A stretch of 64,000 nt of DNA from Methylophaga sp. GTDB lineage: Bacteria > Pseudomonadota > Gammaproteobacteria > Nitrosococcales > Methylophagaceae. The notes beneath the pieces were generated by a model. The model had not been told where the DNA came from, did no database searches, and was given only the letters and a program-made list of their open reading frames with translations. Location of the stretch: contig DRHW01000037.1 in the NCBI GenBank assembly GCA_011053005.1, positions 50,611 to 114,610 of the forward strand. Reading direction: 5' to 3'. A program made the position numbers and the translations under genes. Below, in pieces: positions 1 through 10,415 of the stretch (positions are counted from its first letter, which is position 1; every line of letters starts with the position of its first letter).

Positions 1-1
1 C

Positions 2-535
2 ATTGTCTTAGTTAAATTTCTAGGACTCTGCCCTTTCATGGGTGTTTCTCGCAAATTAGAAACAGCTATTGGCATGGGGCTGGCCACAACATTTGTATTA
101 ACGCTATCATCAATCAGTAGTTATCTAATTAATGAATACTTGCTCGCACCGCTAGGTATTGAATTCCTACGGACGATTAGTTTCATTTTTGTTATTGCTG
201 TGGTGGTGCAATTCACTGAACTCGTTGTACATAAAACTAGTCCTATTTTGTATCAAGTTTTAGGCATATTTTTACCGCTCATTACCACTAACTGCGCTGT
301 ATTAGGTGTTGCACTTCTTAATGTTCAACAAGGTCACGGCTTTTTAGAGTCTGCTTTATATGGCTTTGGTGCAGCGATTGGTTTCTCAATGGTCTTAATA
401 ATCTTTGCTGCAATGCGCGAACGTATTGCCGTCGCTGATGTGCCTGTAGCCTTTCAAGGTGCAGCCATAGGTCTTATCACAGCGGGCTTGATGTCAATGG
501 CATTTATGGGCTTTGCTGGTCTGGTTCACGTTTAA
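2..535 (+). CDS. rnfA: RnfA/RsxA, electron transport complex membrane subunit (5' partial)
   Basis: Integral membrane subunit of the Rnf complex, which couples electron transfer between NADH and ferredoxin to ion movement across the inner membrane. The reading frame is open from the left edge: base 2 onward reads [14 protein letters not shown], so about 15 N-terminal residues lie outside the window and the first Met seen (base 38) is internal. Family hallmarks are [17 protein letters not shown] and the [12 protein letters not shown] segment, which carries the membrane cysteine found in RnfA. Several hydrophobic helices fill the rest. The stop overlaps the rnfB start by one base (TAATG), so the two are translationally coupled. 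First visible gene of rnfABCDGE-nth. Confidence 0.95.
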   Translation: MVLVKFLGLCPFMGVSRKLETAIGMGLATTFVLTLSSISSYLINEYLLAPLGIEFLRTISFIFVIAVVVQFTELVVHKTSPILYQVLGIFLPLITTNCAVLGVALLNVQQGHGFLESALYGFGAAIGFSMVLIIFAAMRERIAVADVPVAFQGAAIGLITAGLMSMAFMGFAGLVHV

Positions 536-1098
536 TGTTTACTGCGATTCTTGCCATTACGCTATTAGCGTTAATTCTTGGACTCGTGCTGGGCTTTGCT
601 GCGATTCGATTTAAAGTTGAAGGCGATCCTATTGCCGATCAAATCGATAAGATATTGCCCCAAACGCAATGCGGTCAGTGTAGCTTTGCGGGTTGCCGTC
701 CCTATGCGGAAGCAATAGCCGCAGGTGAAGTGGATATTAACCGTTGCCCTCCAGGCGGTGAAGCGACTATTCACGCTTTAGCGGACTTATTAGAAGTAGA
801 ATTCAAACCACTTGATGCTGAGTGCGGCGTTGAAAAACCCAAAGTACTTGCCGTTATTGATGAATCACGTTGCATCGGTTGTACTTTATGTATTCAAGCT
901 TGCCCTGTTGATGCCATCCTTGGTGCAGCGAAGCACATGCATACGGTCATTGCGAGTGAATGTACGGGCTGTGAACTGTGCCTGCCACCTTGCCCAGTAG
1001 ATTGCATCGATATGGTCGAAACTAAACCTAATCCAAATACTTGGCGTTGGCCCGATCCAGCACATCTTGATTTAAAACTAGGCAGTGATAAGCCATGA
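535..1098 (+). CDS. rnfB: RnfB/RsxB, iron-sulfur subunit of the Rnf complex
   Basis: Electron-carrying subunit anchored by an N-terminal membrane helix (about residues 3-24). A first cluster site uses C46, C49, C54 and C71 in a QCGQC...C context. Two ferredoxin-type 4Fe-4S motifs follow: C113/C116/C119/C123 ([13 protein letters not shown]) and C143/C146/C149/C153. All cluster ligands are present and the 187 aa length is normal. It sits between rnfA and rnfC with a one-base overlap upstream and an ATGA overlap downstream, typical of a coupled operon. In the known family, RnfB passes electrons between RnfC and the membrane subunits. Confidence 0.96.
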   Translation: MFTAILAITLLALILGLVLGFAAIRFKVEGDPIADQIDKILPQTQCGQCSFAGCRPYAEAIAAGEVDINRCPPGGEATIHALADLLEVEFKPLDAECGVEKPKVLAVIDESRCIGCTLCIQACPVDAILGAAKHMHTVIASECTGCELCLPPCPVDCIDMVETKPNPNTWRWPDPAHLDLKLGSDKP

Positions 1099-2627
1099 CA
1101 CAAAAATTAGGCTCATTTCCTGGCGGCTTAAAATTAAATGGTCAGAAAAAACGTTCTACTCAAGTAGCAATACGTAAAATGCCATTGAGCAATAAGCTCA
1201 TATTGCCGTTACAACAACATATAGGTGAAGCATCAACACCTATCGTTGCTGTGGGCGATAAAGTACTAAAAGGCCAAAAAATAGCCAACGCCGAAGGTCA
1301 TGTTTCTGTTCCGTTACATGCGCCAACATCAGGTACGATTATTGCGATAGATGAGCAGCCGATTCCTCATCCATCAGGCTTATCGGCACTTTGCATTAGT
1401 ATTGAAACAGACGGCAACGATGAATGGATTGAGCGTCATCCTATTAGTGACTATACCAAGCTATCTGCTCATGAAATACGTCAGCTGATCCGTGAAGCCG
1501 GTATTGTTGGTCTGGGTGGAGCTGGCTTTCCAAGTTTTATCAAACTCAATCCCAGCGTGCATCATACGGTTGAAACATTAATCATCAATGGCGTGGAATG
1601 TGAACCGTATATTACTTGTGATGACATGATCATGCGCGAGCGTGCTGACGGCATACTTGATGGCATTGAAATCATGTGTTTTGCATTACATGTAAAAGAC
1701 TGTGTGATTGCCATTGAAGATAATAAACCTGAAGCCATTTCAGCGATGGAACTCGCCTTAAGTGCACGGCCACACCTTAAAGATACAAAAGTAGTCTCCA
1801 TTCCTACGCGCTATCCCACAGGTAGTGAAAAACAACTGATTCAAGTTATCACCGGCAAACAAGTACCGTCGCGTGGCCTACCAATTGATATTGGGGTTGT
1901 CAGCCATAATGTGGGGACAACCTATGCTGTTGCACGGGCGATTAAACATGGTGAACCTTTGATATCACGTATTGTGACCGTCACCGGTAGAGAAGTGAAA
2001 AATGCGGGTAACTTTGAAACCTTGTTTGGCACACCGATGCATGAGCTATTGTCTTTTTGTGGCACTGAACGTCAGGCTGGAGAACCCTTTATTTTAGGTG
2101 GCCCGATGATGGGCTACAATTTATCGGGCGATCATTTACCGGTCACCAAAACGGCAAACTGCATTATAGTTGGCGTTGATGATGGTGCAAAATCATCGAC
2201 TCCTTTACCGTGTATTCGTTGTGGTGAATGTGCAGTCGCCTGCCCTGTTAGCCTATTACCTCAGCAGCTTTACTGGTACTCGCGCGCCAAAGATCTTGAT
2301 AAAGCAAGTGAATATAATCTGTTTGATTGTATTGAATGTGGCTGCTGCAGTTATGTTTGCCCAAGTGAAATTCCATTGGTTCATTATTTCCGCTTTGCTA
2401 AAACAGAAATCATGACTCAACAGCAAGAAAATGCAAAAGCAGATGTCGCACGTATTCGCCATGAAAATAGGCTTGAGCGTCTAGAACAAGAACAGCAAGA
2501 AAAAGAACTTCGCCAGCAACAGCGAAAAGCAGCATTAGCGGCAACACAAGCAGCAAAAGCAAAACAAGCCGCTGAGTCTGAGTCATCTGCTGAACCCACA
2601 ACTACTGATAGTCAGGAGACACAGTAA
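1095..2627 (+). CDS. rnfC: RnfC/RsxC, NADH/FMN-binding subunit of the Rnf complex
   Basis: Peripheral subunit related to the 51-kDa NADH-binding subunit of complex I. The glycine-rich region [11 protein letters not shown] (about residues 137-146) matches the nucleotide/FMN fold. Two 4Fe-4S motifs follow at C373/C376/C379/C383 and C412/C415/C418/C422. The last ~70 residues are a charged Gln/Lys/Ala-rich segment, probably coiled coil. At 510 aa it lacks the long repetitive C-terminal extension of the E. coli protein (about 740 aa), so it is the compact form. The start overlaps the rnfB stop (ATGA) and the stop overlaps the rnfD start (TAATG). Confidence 0.95.
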   Translation: MTQKLGSFPGGLKLNGQKKRSTQVAIRKMPLSNKLILPLQQHIGEASTPIVAVGDKVLKGQKIANAEGHVSVPLHAPTSGTIIAIDEQPIPHPSGLSALCISIETDGNDEWIERHPISDYTKLSAHEIRQLIREAGIVGLGGAGFPSFIKLNPSVHHTVETLIINGVECEPYITCDDMIMRERADGILDGIEIMCFALHVKDCVIAIEDNKPEAISAMELALSARPHLKDTKVVSIPTRYPTGSEKQLIQVITGKQVPSRGLPIDIGVVSHNVGTTYAVARAIKHGEPLISRIVTVTGREVKNAGNFETLFGTPMHELLSFCGTERQAGEPFILGGPMMGYNLSGDHLPVTKTANCIIVGVDDGAKSSTPLPCIRCGECAVACPVSLLPQQLYWYSRAKDLDKASEYNLFDCIECGCCSYVCPSEIPLVHYFRFAKTEIMTQQQENAKADVARIRHENRLERLEQEQQEKELRQQQRKAALAATQAAKAKQAAESESSAEPTTTDSQETQ

Positions 2628-3652
2628 TGCCATTAAGTCGACTATCATCACCGTTTTTAGCAGGGACTAATCGCGTCACCTTGCAAATGTTGCAATTATT
2701 ATTCGCGCTTATTCCCGGCGTGATTGCCATTGTGTATTTTTTTGGACCAAGCGTCTTAATCAATATCACCTTAGCCGTTGTTGTTGCATTATTAGCAGAA
2801 GCGTTAATGTTATGGCTGCGTAATCGCCCGCTTAAACCTTTTTTAACCGATGGTAGTGCGATTGTTACAGCCGTATTATTAGCTATTGCAATACCGCCTT
2901 TAGCACCGTGGTGGTTAACGGTTACGGGCATATTATTTGCCATTATTTTTGCTAAACACCTTTATGGTGGTTTGGGTTACAACCCTTTCAACCCTGCGAT
3001 GATTGCCTATGTTTTGCTGTTGATTTCATTTCCATTAGAAATGACAACATGGTTACCTGTCAGCAGTTTAAGTGAACAGCCACTTGATCTCAGCTCTGCT
3101 TTTCAGTTCATTTTTAATGGTCAATTAACAAACAGTATGGATGCCGTGTCAGGCGCGACACCACTTGATGCGATGAAGACTCAAATAGGTTTACATCAGA
3201 TACCTGTTCATGTTTTTCAGCAACCCGTGTTTGGTTTATGGGGTGGTAAAGGCTGGGAATGGATTAATATTTGGCTAGCCGTTGGTGGTGCATTTCTTCT
3301 TTATCGTCGTGTGATTAGCTGGCATATTCCTGTGGCAATGTTAGCAGGACTTAGTGCTATTAGCTTAATGACTTGGCTTGTGGCTCCTGAAATAACAGGT
3401 TCACCCATTTTCCATTTGCTCAGTGGCGGCACAATGTTGGGCGCATTTTTTATCGCGACTGACCCTATTACGGCTTCAACAACGGTTAAAGGTAAGTTAG
3501 TTTTTGGGGCCGGTGTTGGTTTATTAACCTATATTATTCGCATCTGGGGTGGTTATCCTGACGGCGTAGCATTTGCCGTATTAATTATGAATATGCTTGT
3601 GCCGTTGATTGATTATTACACGCAACCAAAAGTATATGGGGCGGTAAAATAA
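2627..3652 (+). CDS. rnfD: RnfD/RsxD, FMN-carrying membrane subunit
   Basis: Polytopic inner-membrane subunit with about ten predicted helices. The motif SGATPLDAMK places Thr178 where the family carries covalently bound FMN. Conserved FLTDGSAIVTAVLLA and GGLGYNPFNPAM segments are typical of RnfD/NqrB proteins. Its length of 341 aa is normal. It overlaps rnfC and rnfG by one base each, showing tight coupling within the operon. In the complex it works with RnfG, the other flavin-bearing subunit, in moving electrons across the membrane. Confidence 0.95.
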   Translation: MPLSRLSSPFLAGTNRVTLQMLQLLFALIPGVIAIVYFFGPSVLINITLAVVVALLAEALMLWLRNRPLKPFLTDGSAIVTAVLLAIAIPPLAPWWLTVTGILFAIIFAKHLYGGLGYNPFNPAMIAYVLLLISFPLEMTTWLPVSSLSEQPLDLSSAFQFIFNGQLTNSMDAVSGATPLDAMKTQIGLHQIPVHVFQQPVFGLWGGKGWEWINIWLAVGGAFLLYRRVISWHIPVAMLAGLSAISLMTWLVAPEITGSPIFHLLSGGTMLGAFFIATDPITASTTVKGKLVFGAGVGLLTYIIRIWGGYPDGVAFAVLIMNMLVPLIDYYTQPKVYGAVK

Positions 3653-4278
3653 TGAATGTCATTCAAAAACAAATATTGGGTGTTGGCATTATGTTAGCCG
3701 TGTTTGCTATCGGTGCGACCAGTTTGGTTGCGATTACTGAATCTTATACTCGCGATAAAATTATCGAAAATGAACGACAATCATTACTCGATGCAATTAA
3801 TGCTCTGGTAAATCGTAATGAGTATGACAATGATATTTTAACCGATACGATTACTTTGCCAGGTACACCGCAGTTAGCGACCAAAGAAGATACTGTCGTT
3901 TATCGTGCTCGTAAAAATGGCGAGCCTGTTGCTGCGGTATTCACCAGTGTTGCACCTAATGGGTACAGCGGTTCAATCAAAATGCTGGTAGGTGTTTATT
4001 ATGATGGTACTTTAGCGGGTGTTCGCGTTATTAATCATAAAGAAACGCCAGGGCTAGGCGATAAAATTGATGTGAAAAAAACCAATTGGATCTTAGTATT
4101 CAAAGGTTTATCACTGGAGAATCCAGATGATTCTCAATGGGCAGTAAAAAAAGATGGCGGTCAATTTGATCAGTTTACAGGCGCAACTATTACGCCTCGC
4201 GCTGTGGTCACCGCGGTAAAAAAATCATTGCAATTTTTTGAACAAAATCGTGATGAATTGTTTAAGGAGACTAAGTAA
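3652..4278 (+). CDS. rnfG: RnfG/RsxG, periplasmic FMN-binding subunit
   Basis: A single N-terminal membrane helix (about residues 8-28) anchors a periplasmic FMN-binding domain. The motif [12 protein letters not shown] ends the flavin site, with Thr179 as the residue expected to carry FMN through a phosphoester bond. The segment [11 protein letters not shown] is also characteristic. Length 208 aa, as in other gammaproteobacteria. Translationally coupled to rnfD and rnfE by one-base TAATG overlaps. Together with RnfD it forms the transmembrane flavin path. Confidence 0.95.
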   Translation: MNVIQKQILGVGIMLAVFAIGATSLVAITESYTRDKIIENERQSLLDAINALVNRNEYDNDILTDTITLPGTPQLATKEDTVVYRARKNGEPVAAVFTSVAPNGYSGSIKMLVGVYYDGTLAGVRVINHKETPGLGDKIDVKKTNWILVFKGLSLENPDDSQWAVKKDGGQFDQFTGATITPRAVVTAVKKSLQFFEQNRDELFKETK

Positions 4279-4964
4279 TGAATGACGTCTATGGTCCTAT
4301 TATTCGTGATGGTTTATGGAAAAATAACCCCGCATTAGTGCAATTGCTCGGTTTATGTCCTCTACTCGCGGTAAGTAATACTTTTATTAACGGATTAGGA
4401 TTAGGTCTGGCCACCACGTTAACCTTGGTTGCTTCTAACGGCATCGTGTCATTGCTCCGCAAGCAGATCCCTGATGAAGCACGCTTGCCAGTATTTGTGA
4501 TGATTATTGCGTCAATCGTAACCGCAATCGAATTATCGATGAATGCTTGGTTCCATGAGCTTTATTTGATCCTCGGTATTTTTATTCCATTAATCGTGAC
4601 CAACTGTGCTATTACCGGTCGTGCTGAAGCCTTTGCTGCCAGAAATCCTGTAGGCCCAGCGATAGTCGATGGTCTGATGATGGGAATTGGCTTCACAGCA
4701 GTACTCGTCTTGCTTGGGGCAATGCGAGAACTTATCGGTCAAGGTACGATCTTAAGCGAAGCACACTTAATGTTTGGTGAAGGAGCGCGTAATCTTTCGA
4801 TAGTCTTATTTGAAGATTACCGTGGCTTTTTAATGGTGTTATTGCCGCCAGGTGCTTTTATTGGTTTAGGTTTAATTGTTGCTTTAAAAAATGTGATTGA
4901 TACACGTCAAAAAGCAAAACAAGCTAAACAGGTCATGACGGATACTGTACCCGCTAGCGCATGA
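4278..4964 (+). CDS. rnfE: RnfE/RsxE, membrane subunit of the Rnf complex
   Basis: Integral membrane protein of 228 aa, homologous to RnfA and of opposite topology. [15 protein letters not shown] near the N-terminus and [18 protein letters not shown] in the middle are the diagnostic segments, and the cysteine in VTNCAI corresponds to the one in RnfA. The C-terminus is Lys-rich and cytoplasmic. It follows rnfG with a one-base overlap and overlaps nth by four bases (ATGA), the usual rnfE-nth arrangement in gammaproteobacteria. Confidence 0.95.
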   Translation: MNDVYGPIIRDGLWKNNPALVQLLGLCPLLAVSNTFINGLGLGLATTLTLVASNGIVSLLRKQIPDEARLPVFVMIIASIVTAIELSMNAWFHELYLILGIFIPLIVTNCAITGRAEAFAARNPVGPAIVDGLMMGIGFTAVLVLLGAMRELIGQGTILSEAHLMFGEGARNLSIVLFEDYRGFLMVLLPPGAFIGLGLIVALKNVIDTRQKAKQAKQVMTDTVPASA

Positions 4965-5617
4965 ACCAAACACAAAGGCATGAATTTTTCAGCATACTGA
5001 AAGCGAATAACCCTGCGCCGACCACTGAACTAAATTCAACCAGTACCTTTGAGTTACTGATCGCGGTTATTTTATCGGCACAGGCTACCGATGTAGGTGT
5101 TAATAAGGCGACGGCGAAACTTTATCCCGTCGCCAATACGCCGCAAGCGATTTTAGATTTAGGCGTTGAAGGCTTAAAGCCCTATATCAAAACTATCGGT
5201 CTTTTTAACAGCAAAGCCGAAAATGTCATTAAAACCTGTCGTCAATTAATCGAATTACATAATAGCGAGGTGCCTGATGATCGTGTCGCCTTAGAAGCCT
5301 TACCGGGTGTAGGTCGTAAAACCGCTAATGTCATTCTCAATACAGCATTTAAACACCCTGTTATTGCTGTCGATACGCATTTATTTCGATTAGGTAATCG
5401 CACAGGTTTAGCCAAAGGAAAAACCGTTCGAGCTGTTGAAGATCGCCTGATGAAAGTTATCCCTGATGAGTTCAAACAAGATGCCCATCACTGGCTTATT
5501 TTGCATGGTCGATACGTCTGTACCGCCAGAAAACCACATTGTGAAACCTGTCTAGTCTCACATTTATGTGATGAATTTCGCCGTCAACAAAAAACACGTA
5601 TCTCTATCGTAAAATAA
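4961..5617 (+). CDS. nth: Endonuclease III, DNA glycosylase/AP lyase
   Basis: Base-excision repair enzyme removing oxidised pyrimidines and cutting abasic sites. The helix-hairpin-helix LPGVGRKTA contains catalytic Lys120, and [11 protein letters not shown] contains catalytic Asp138, the same numbering as E. coli Nth. The C-terminal 4Fe-4S cluster ligands are C187, C194, C197 and C203 with the standard C-x6-C-x2-C-x5-C spacing. Length 218 aa is normal. It is the last gene of the rnf operon and its start overlaps the rnfE stop. Confidence 0.97.
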   Translation: MNQTQRHEFFSILKANNPAPTTELNSTSTFELLIAVILSAQATDVGVNKATAKLYPVANTPQAILDLGVEGLKPYIKTIGLFNSKAENVIKTCRQLIELHNSEVPDDRVALEALPGVGRKTANVILNTAFKHPVIAVDTHLFRLGNRTGLAKGKTVRAVEDRLMKVIPDEFKQDAHHWLILHGRYVCTARKPHCETCLVSHLCDEFRRQQKTRISIVK

Positions 5618-5683
5618 TCATTTCGTTTGAGTCTCCCCCGCTTTGCCGTAGAATATAGGGCACTCACAAAAGTGGAGATAACC

Positions 5684-5932
5684 ATGATAGATACCAAAAA
5701 ATTTGAAGAAGTCGTGCAATCGTTTACCAATGCATTGCCATCTGGCTTCACCAACATTCAGGCTGATGTTGAAAAAAATGTGCGTTCGGCAATGAGTGCC
5801 ACATTCGCTAAATTAGATTTAGTCACCCGTGAAGAATTTGATATTCAAACCCAAGTGCTACATCGTACCCGTGAAAAATTAGATGCGTTGGCGCAACGTG
5901 TCGCTGAACTAGAATCTACATCTAAAAACTAA
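5684..5932 (+). CDS. ubiK: UbiK-type ubiquinone biosynthesis accessory factor (BMFP domain)
   Basis: Small coiled-coil protein of 82 aa. The N-terminal half contains an amphipathic helix and the C-terminal half (TREEFDIQTQVLHRTREKL then AQRVAELE) is a trimerising coiled coil, as in YqiC/UbiK. Known family members assist the ubiquinone-synthesis complex under aerobic conditions. The ATG at 5684 was chosen because GTGGAG lies about 7 bases upstream and the homologous N-terminus is MIDTKKFEE; the open frame extends further upstream without family similarity. It follows nth by 66 bases and precedes ppnP by 9 bases. Confidence 0.88.
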   Translation: MIDTKKFEEVVQSFTNALPSGFTNIQADVEKNVRSAMSATFAKLDLVTREEFDIQTQVLHRTREKLDALAQRVAELESTSKN

Positions 5933-5941
5933 GAGAACTTT

Positions 5942-6256
5942 ATGTCTGAATTTACCAATGTCACCATCACCCGCGAAGCCAACGTTTATTTTAATGGTAA
6001 CGTCACCAGCCGTGCCATCACCTTTGCTGATGGTTCAGTCAAAACACTTGGTATTATGATGCCTGGTGATTACACTTTTGGCACAGCCAAAGCAGAATTG
6101 ATGGAAATCTTAGCGGGTGCATTAACGTATCGTCTAGACGGTACAACTGAATGGCTAACCATTAAAGGCGGCGAAGATTTTAACGTGCCAGCTGATTCAT
6201 CATTTGATTTGAAAGTGACTGAGTTAGTTGATTATTGCTGTACTTACTTAGACTAA
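5942..6256 (+). CDS. ppnP: Pyrimidine/purine nucleoside phosphorylase PpnP
   Basis: Small cupin-fold protein (104 aa) of the YaiE/PpnP family, which phosphorolyses several nucleosides to base plus ribose-1-phosphate. Diagnostic segments are ANVYFNGNVTSR near residue 14, the central GIMMPGDYTFGT, MEILAGALTYRL, and a C-terminal DYCCTYLD. Length matches the family. It lies 9 bases after ubiK and probably shares its transcript. Nucleoside salvage also appears in this window at mtnP-like/hpt. Confidence 0.92.
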   Translation: MSEFTNVTITREANVYFNGNVTSRAITFADGSVKTLGIMMPGDYTFGTAKAELMEILAGALTYRLDGTTEWLTIKGGEDFNVPADSSFDLKVTELVDYCCTYLD

Positions 6257-6339
6257 AATTTGGTTTAGACTAGATTTAAACGAGAAAAACTTGCTTGAAC
6301 ATTGATTAATAAAGGGATTTATTTGGACATGGATATCCA

Positions 6340-7845
6340 ATGAGTATCGCAACAGTTTATAGCCGAGCGATTACGGGAATAGATGCGCCCGTCGTCACCA
6401 TAGAAGTACACATTTCAAACGGTCTACCTAGTTTATCAATAGTGGGAATGCTTGAAACGGCGGTGAAAGAAAGTAAAGATCGGGTGCGTTCTGCTTTATT
6501 AAACTCGCAGTTTAATTTCCCGCAGCAGCGAATCACGATTAACTTGGCTCCTGCAGATTTACCTAAGGAAGGCGGTCGTTTTGACTTACCGATTGCCTTA
6601 GGTATTTTGGCCGCATCGAATCAATTACCACTTAGCAGTTTAGCGAATAAAGAGTTTATTGGTGAATTAGGTTTAACAGGTGAATTACGTGCGGTACGTG
6701 GCGTATTACCAACAATACTCGCTGCATCACAAGCTAATAACGAACTCATCTTACCCTTAGTCAATGCCGATGAAGCCGCGTTAATTGATGACGCAACAAG
6801 CTATGGCGCAAGTCATTTGTTAGAGGTCTGTGCACATTTATTTGGTCAACAACGCTTAGCATTGTCGATCAATGACCAGACAAAACCTGAGAATTATTAT
6901 CCTGATTTAGCTGATGTTCGCGGTCAATCTCATGCACGACGTGCATTAGAAATCGCGGCAGCAGGATCGCATAGTGTTATTTTCAGTGGTCCGCCAGGAA
7001 CCGGTAAAACCATGTTAGCCAGTCGTTTACCCAGTATCTTAGTTGAAATGACGGAACAAGAAGCAGTAGAAACGGCGACGGTACATTCTATTTCAGCACA
7101 AGGTTTTAAAGTTGAACAATGGCGACAGCGCCCTTTTCGTTCACCTCATCACACGGCATCGGCCGTTGCAATGGTGGGCGGCGGCAGTCAACCTCGTCCG
7201 GGTGAAATATCCTTGGCACATAATGGCGTATTATTTTTAGATGAGTTGCCGGAGTTTGATCGTAAAGTGTTAGAAGTGCTTCGCGAACCGATTGAGTCAG
7301 GTAAAATAACGATTTCGAGAGCGGCTAATCAAGCTGAATTTCCAGCGCGATTTCAACTCATCGCAGCGATGAACCCATGTCCCTGTGGGTATTTAGGAGA
7401 AAGTCGCTGTCATTGCACTGAAGATCAAGTACGCCGTTATCGCGCAAAAGTATCGGGACCTTTAATGGATCGTATTGATATGTTGGTTGAAGTACCGCCC
7501 GTTGCCAAATCAATGTTACGGCCAACACAAGATAGTGATCAAGAAGAAGATAGTACGACTGTTGCAAAGCGAGTATTACAAGCCCGACAAAAACAAATGG
7601 CGCGAGCCGGTAAAACAAACACCATGTTAGAAAACAAAGAATTAGATATTTATTGCACCTTAAGTGATAGCAATTACCAGTTATTGGAACATGCGATTAG
7701 CCGATTTAGTTTATCTGCTCGCGCCTATCACCGAATTTTAAAAGTCGCCCGAACCATTGCTGATTTAGCGGGTTCTGAGCAAATTGAAACTGCACATCTT
7801 AGTGAAGCAATAGGCTATCGACGCCTCGATACAAGGAATACATAA
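6340..7845 (+). CDS. comM: YifB/ComM family AAA+ ATPase (Mg-chelatase-like)
   Basis: 501-aa protein with an N-terminal Lon-protease-like (ChlI) domain (residues 1 to about 170), a AAA+ core with Walker A GPPGTGKTM near residue 215 and Walker B LFLDELPEF, and a C-terminal helical domain. Cysteines in NPCPCGYLGESRCHC form the family's zinc-like motif. The homolog ComM is a hexameric helicase promoting branch migration during natural transformation. It begins after an 83-base gap and is followed by rep after 5 bases. Whether this strain is competent cannot be told from the window, although pilU is present at 22.8 kb. Confidence 0.9.
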   Translation: MSIATVYSRAITGIDAPVVTIEVHISNGLPSLSIVGMLETAVKESKDRVRSALLNSQFNFPQQRITINLAPADLPKEGGRFDLPIALGILAASNQLPLSSLANKEFIGELGLTGELRAVRGVLPTILAASQANNELILPLVNADEAALIDDATSYGASHLLEVCAHLFGQQRLALSINDQTKPENYYPDLADVRGQSHARRALEIAAAGSHSVIFSGPPGTGKTMLASRLPSILVEMTEQEAVETATVHSISAQGFKVEQWRQRPFRSPHHTASAVAMVGGGSQPRPGEISLAHNGVLFLDELPEFDRKVLEVLREPIESGKITISRAANQAEFPARFQLIAAMNPCPCGYLGESRCHCTEDQVRRYRAKVSGPLMDRIDMLVEVPPVAKSMLRPTQDSDQEEDSTTVAKRVLQARQKQMARAGKTNTMLENKELDIYCTLSDSNYQLLEHAISRFSLSARAYHRILKVARTIADLAGSEQIETAHLSEAIGYRRLDTRNT

Positions 7846-7850
7846 ACTTA

Positions 7851-9863
7851 ATGCATGATCTTAATCCGCCGCAGCGGGAAGCTGCGCGTCATGTAGATGG
7901 ACCTTTACTTGTATTAGCGGGAGCTGGCAGTGGTAAAACACGTGTTATCACCCGAAAAATAGCCTACTTAATTGAACAATGTGGCATTAATGCCCGAAAT
8001 ATTGCGGCGGTAACATTCACCAATAAAGCTGCGCGTGAAATGAAAAGTCGTGTTGCTGAAATGATGGCTTCGCGTAATGCATCTGCCCGTGGATTAATGG
8101 TATCGACCTTTCATACTTTAGGTCTCAATATTCTTCGTAAAGAACACAGTCACCTCGGTTATCGTCCAGGATTTTCGATCTTCGATGCTCAGGATAGTTT
8201 GGCAGTATTACGCGATTTAATGGGCCGCGACTTTGCCGCCGATAGTGAACATGCCGAAAAATGTCAGTGGCAAATTTCCGAATGGAAGAACCAACTTATT
8301 TTGCCAGATCAGGCAATGAGTATTGCCGAAGATGAGCAACAAGCCTCCGCAGCTAAAGTTTATCAACGTTATGTTGATGCATTAAAAGCCTATAACGCAG
8401 TGGATTTTGATGATTTAATCTTAAAGCCAGTATTACTGTTTCGTGAACATGCGGAAGTATTAAAAAAGTGGCAAGCGCGCATTCATTATTTATTAGTTGA
8501 TGAATATCAAGATACCAATGGTTGCCAATATGAATTAGTCAAACAATTGGTCGGCATTCGTGAAGCACTGACAGTGGTAGGCGATGATGATCAATCAGTT
8601 TATTCTTGGCGCGGTGCTCGCCCAGAAAACTTAGTGCAATTACAAAAAGATTTCCCACGTCTGAAACTGATTAAACTTGAACAAAACTACCGTTCGATGG
8701 GTCGTATCTTGCGTGCAGCGAATGAGCTCATTAGCCATAATCCACATATTTTTGATAAGAAATTATGGAGCGCAATGGGCGAAGGTGATCCGATTCGCGT
8801 TATTGGTTGTCGTGATGATGAACATGAATCTGAAAAAGTGGTGTCCGAACTGCTTTATCACAAATTAAAAAACCAAGCTGACTTTAAAGACTATGCCATT
8901 TTATATCGTAGTAATCACCAATCACGGCCAATAGAACGTGTGTTACGCGAACATAATGTGCCCTACTTTCTTTCCGGCGGCACGTCGTTTTTCTCACGCG
9001 TAGAAGTGAAAGACATCATGGCTTATCTCAGACTGTTAGCTAATCAAGATGATGACAATGCGTTTTTAAGAGTGATTAACACGCCGCGACGTGGCATAGG
9101 TGCCAGCACATTACAAGCGCTAGGTAACTACGCATCTAAACGCAATACCAGCATGTTTGGCGCGTGTTTTGAAATGGGTTTAGCTGAGCAATTATCTGAA
9201 AAAGCGATGCATAAACTTGAACATTTCACTAAATGGCTCATTGATATCGCTGATCGTGCAAAACGTGGCAATTTGATGGAAGCCATTCGCGATATGATTG
9301 AGGAAATTGATTATCGTGCTTGGTTAGAAGAAGTCACTGGCGATCCTAATCAGGCCACGCGCCGCATGGATAATGTTGAAGAATTATTAACCTGGATTGC
9401 TCGCATCATCGATAACGATACCGTCGAACAAAGTATTGGTGACATTGCTTCACGGTTAACGTTGATGGATATTCTTGAACGGCAAGAAGATGAAAACCAA
9501 GCTGATGCAGTGCATTTGATGACCTTGCATGCAGCTAAAGGTTTGGAGTTTCCGCATGTCTTTATTATCGGCATGGAAGAAGAAATTCTGCCTCACCGCA
9601 CCAGTATTGAAGAAGATGGCATCGAAGAAGAACGCCGCTTGGCTTATGTCGGTATTACGCGGGCTCAGCGTAGTTTAGTATTCACCTTGGCAAACTCTCG
9701 TAAGCGTTATGGTGAAAAAACAGAATGTGAAGAAAGTCGCTTTTTACGCGAATTACCATCTGAAGATTTAGTGTGGATGAGCGAAAAATCCAAAGTCGAT
9801 CCAGAAGAACGTAAAGAACGTGGCAAAGCACATTTATCTAATATTCGCGGTATGTTGAAGTAA
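7851..9863 (+). CDS. rep: ATP-dependent DNA helicase Rep (superfamily 1A)
   Basis: 3'-5' helicase that helps replication forks past obstacles. The N-terminus LNPPQREAARHV, Walker A AGAGSGKTRVIT (about residues 26-37), VTFTNKAAREMK, DEYQDTN (Walker B), GDDDQSVYSWRGA, LEQNYRS and the C-terminal VHLMTLHAAKGLEF and YVGITRAQ are SF1A motifs in order. The Q/GDDDQS form and overall match favour Rep over UvrD, as does the 670 aa length (E. coli Rep is about 673). It starts 5 bases after the comM-like gene, suggesting one transcript. Confidence 0.93.
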   Translation: MHDLNPPQREAARHVDGPLLVLAGAGSGKTRVITRKIAYLIEQCGINARNIAAVTFTNKAAREMKSRVAEMMASRNASARGLMVSTFHTLGLNILRKEHSHLGYRPGFSIFDAQDSLAVLRDLMGRDFAADSEHAEKCQWQISEWKNQLILPDQAMSIAEDEQQASAAKVYQRYVDALKAYNAVDFDDLILKPVLLFREHAEVLKKWQARIHYLLVDEYQDTNGCQYELVKQLVGIREALTVVGDDDQSVYSWRGARPENLVQLQKDFPRLKLIKLEQNYRSMGRILRAANELISHNPHIFDKKLWSAMGEGDPIRVIGCRDDEHESEKVVSELLYHKLKNQADFKDYAILYRSNHQSRPIERVLREHNVPYFLSGGTSFFSRVEVKDIMAYLRLLANQDDDNAFLRVINTPRRGIGASTLQALGNYASKRNTSMFGACFEMGLAEQLSEKAMHKLEHFTKWLIDIADRAKRGNLMEAIRDMIEEIDYRAWLEEVTGDPNQATRRMDNVEELLTWIARIIDNDTVEQSIGDIASRLTLMDILERQEDENQADAVHLMTLHAAKGLEFPHVFIIGMEEEILPHRTSIEEDGIEEERRLAYVGITRAQRSLVFTLANSRKRYGEKTECEESRFLRELPSEDLVWMSEKSKVDPEERKERGKAHLSNIRGMLK

Positions 9864-9875
9864 GGAACAAGCAAG

Positions 9876-10355
9876 ATGATAAAAATATTTACAACAGGTG
9901 GCACAATCGATAAAACCTATTTTGACCAAAAAGATCTCTATCAGGTTGGAGAGCCACAAGTTGCTGGCATATTAGAAAGAGCCAATGTTGTTGTTGATTT
10001 TGAAGTAAGTTCCCTAATGAAAAAGGACAGTTTAGAACTTGATAATACCGATCGGCAAATACTGAGAGACGCCATTCTATCAGAACAAAGTCGCCATATC
10101 ATCGTTACTCACGGCACAGATACAATGATTGAAACCGCAGCGTTTCTGCAGAACATTCCCAATAAAACCATTGTATTGACAGGCTCGATGTACCCCGCTC
10201 AGTACAGAGATAGCGATGCAATTTTCAACTTAGGTTGCACGTTAATTGCTGCTCAGATTTTAGAATCAGGGGTTTATATTGCGATGAATGGCCGCATATT
10301 CGATCCGTTAAACTCAGTGAAAAATATTGCACTTAACCGATTTGAAAACAAATAA
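9876..10355 (+). CDS. Asparaginase-like protein, N-terminal domain only
   Basis: 159-aa protein matching only the N-terminal domain of type I/II L-asparaginases. TTGGTID near residue 7 carries the nucleophile-type Thr, and VTHGTDTM (about residues 86-93) carries the second Thr-Asp pair. LTGSM follows as in the family. Full asparaginases are about 330 aa and have a second domain completing the active site of the dimer. Here the frame ends cleanly after FDPLNSVKNIALN with no downstream remnant, so it reads as a stand-alone single-domain protein, not an obvious truncation. Substrate unknown. It follows rep by 12 bases. Confidence 0.8.
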   Translation: MIKIFTTGGTIDKTYFDQKDLYQVGEPQVAGILERANVVVDFEVSSLMKKDSLELDNTDRQILRDAILSEQSRHIIVTHGTDTMIETAAFLQNIPNKTIVLTGSMYPAQYRDSDAIFNLGCTLIAAQILESGVYIAMNGRIFDPLNSVKNIALNRFENK

Positions 10356-10415
10356 CACAGCATCGATTAATAGAAACGTGGCAAGCAAAATTTAGCTAGC
10401 TTTCAGCCTGTTCGC

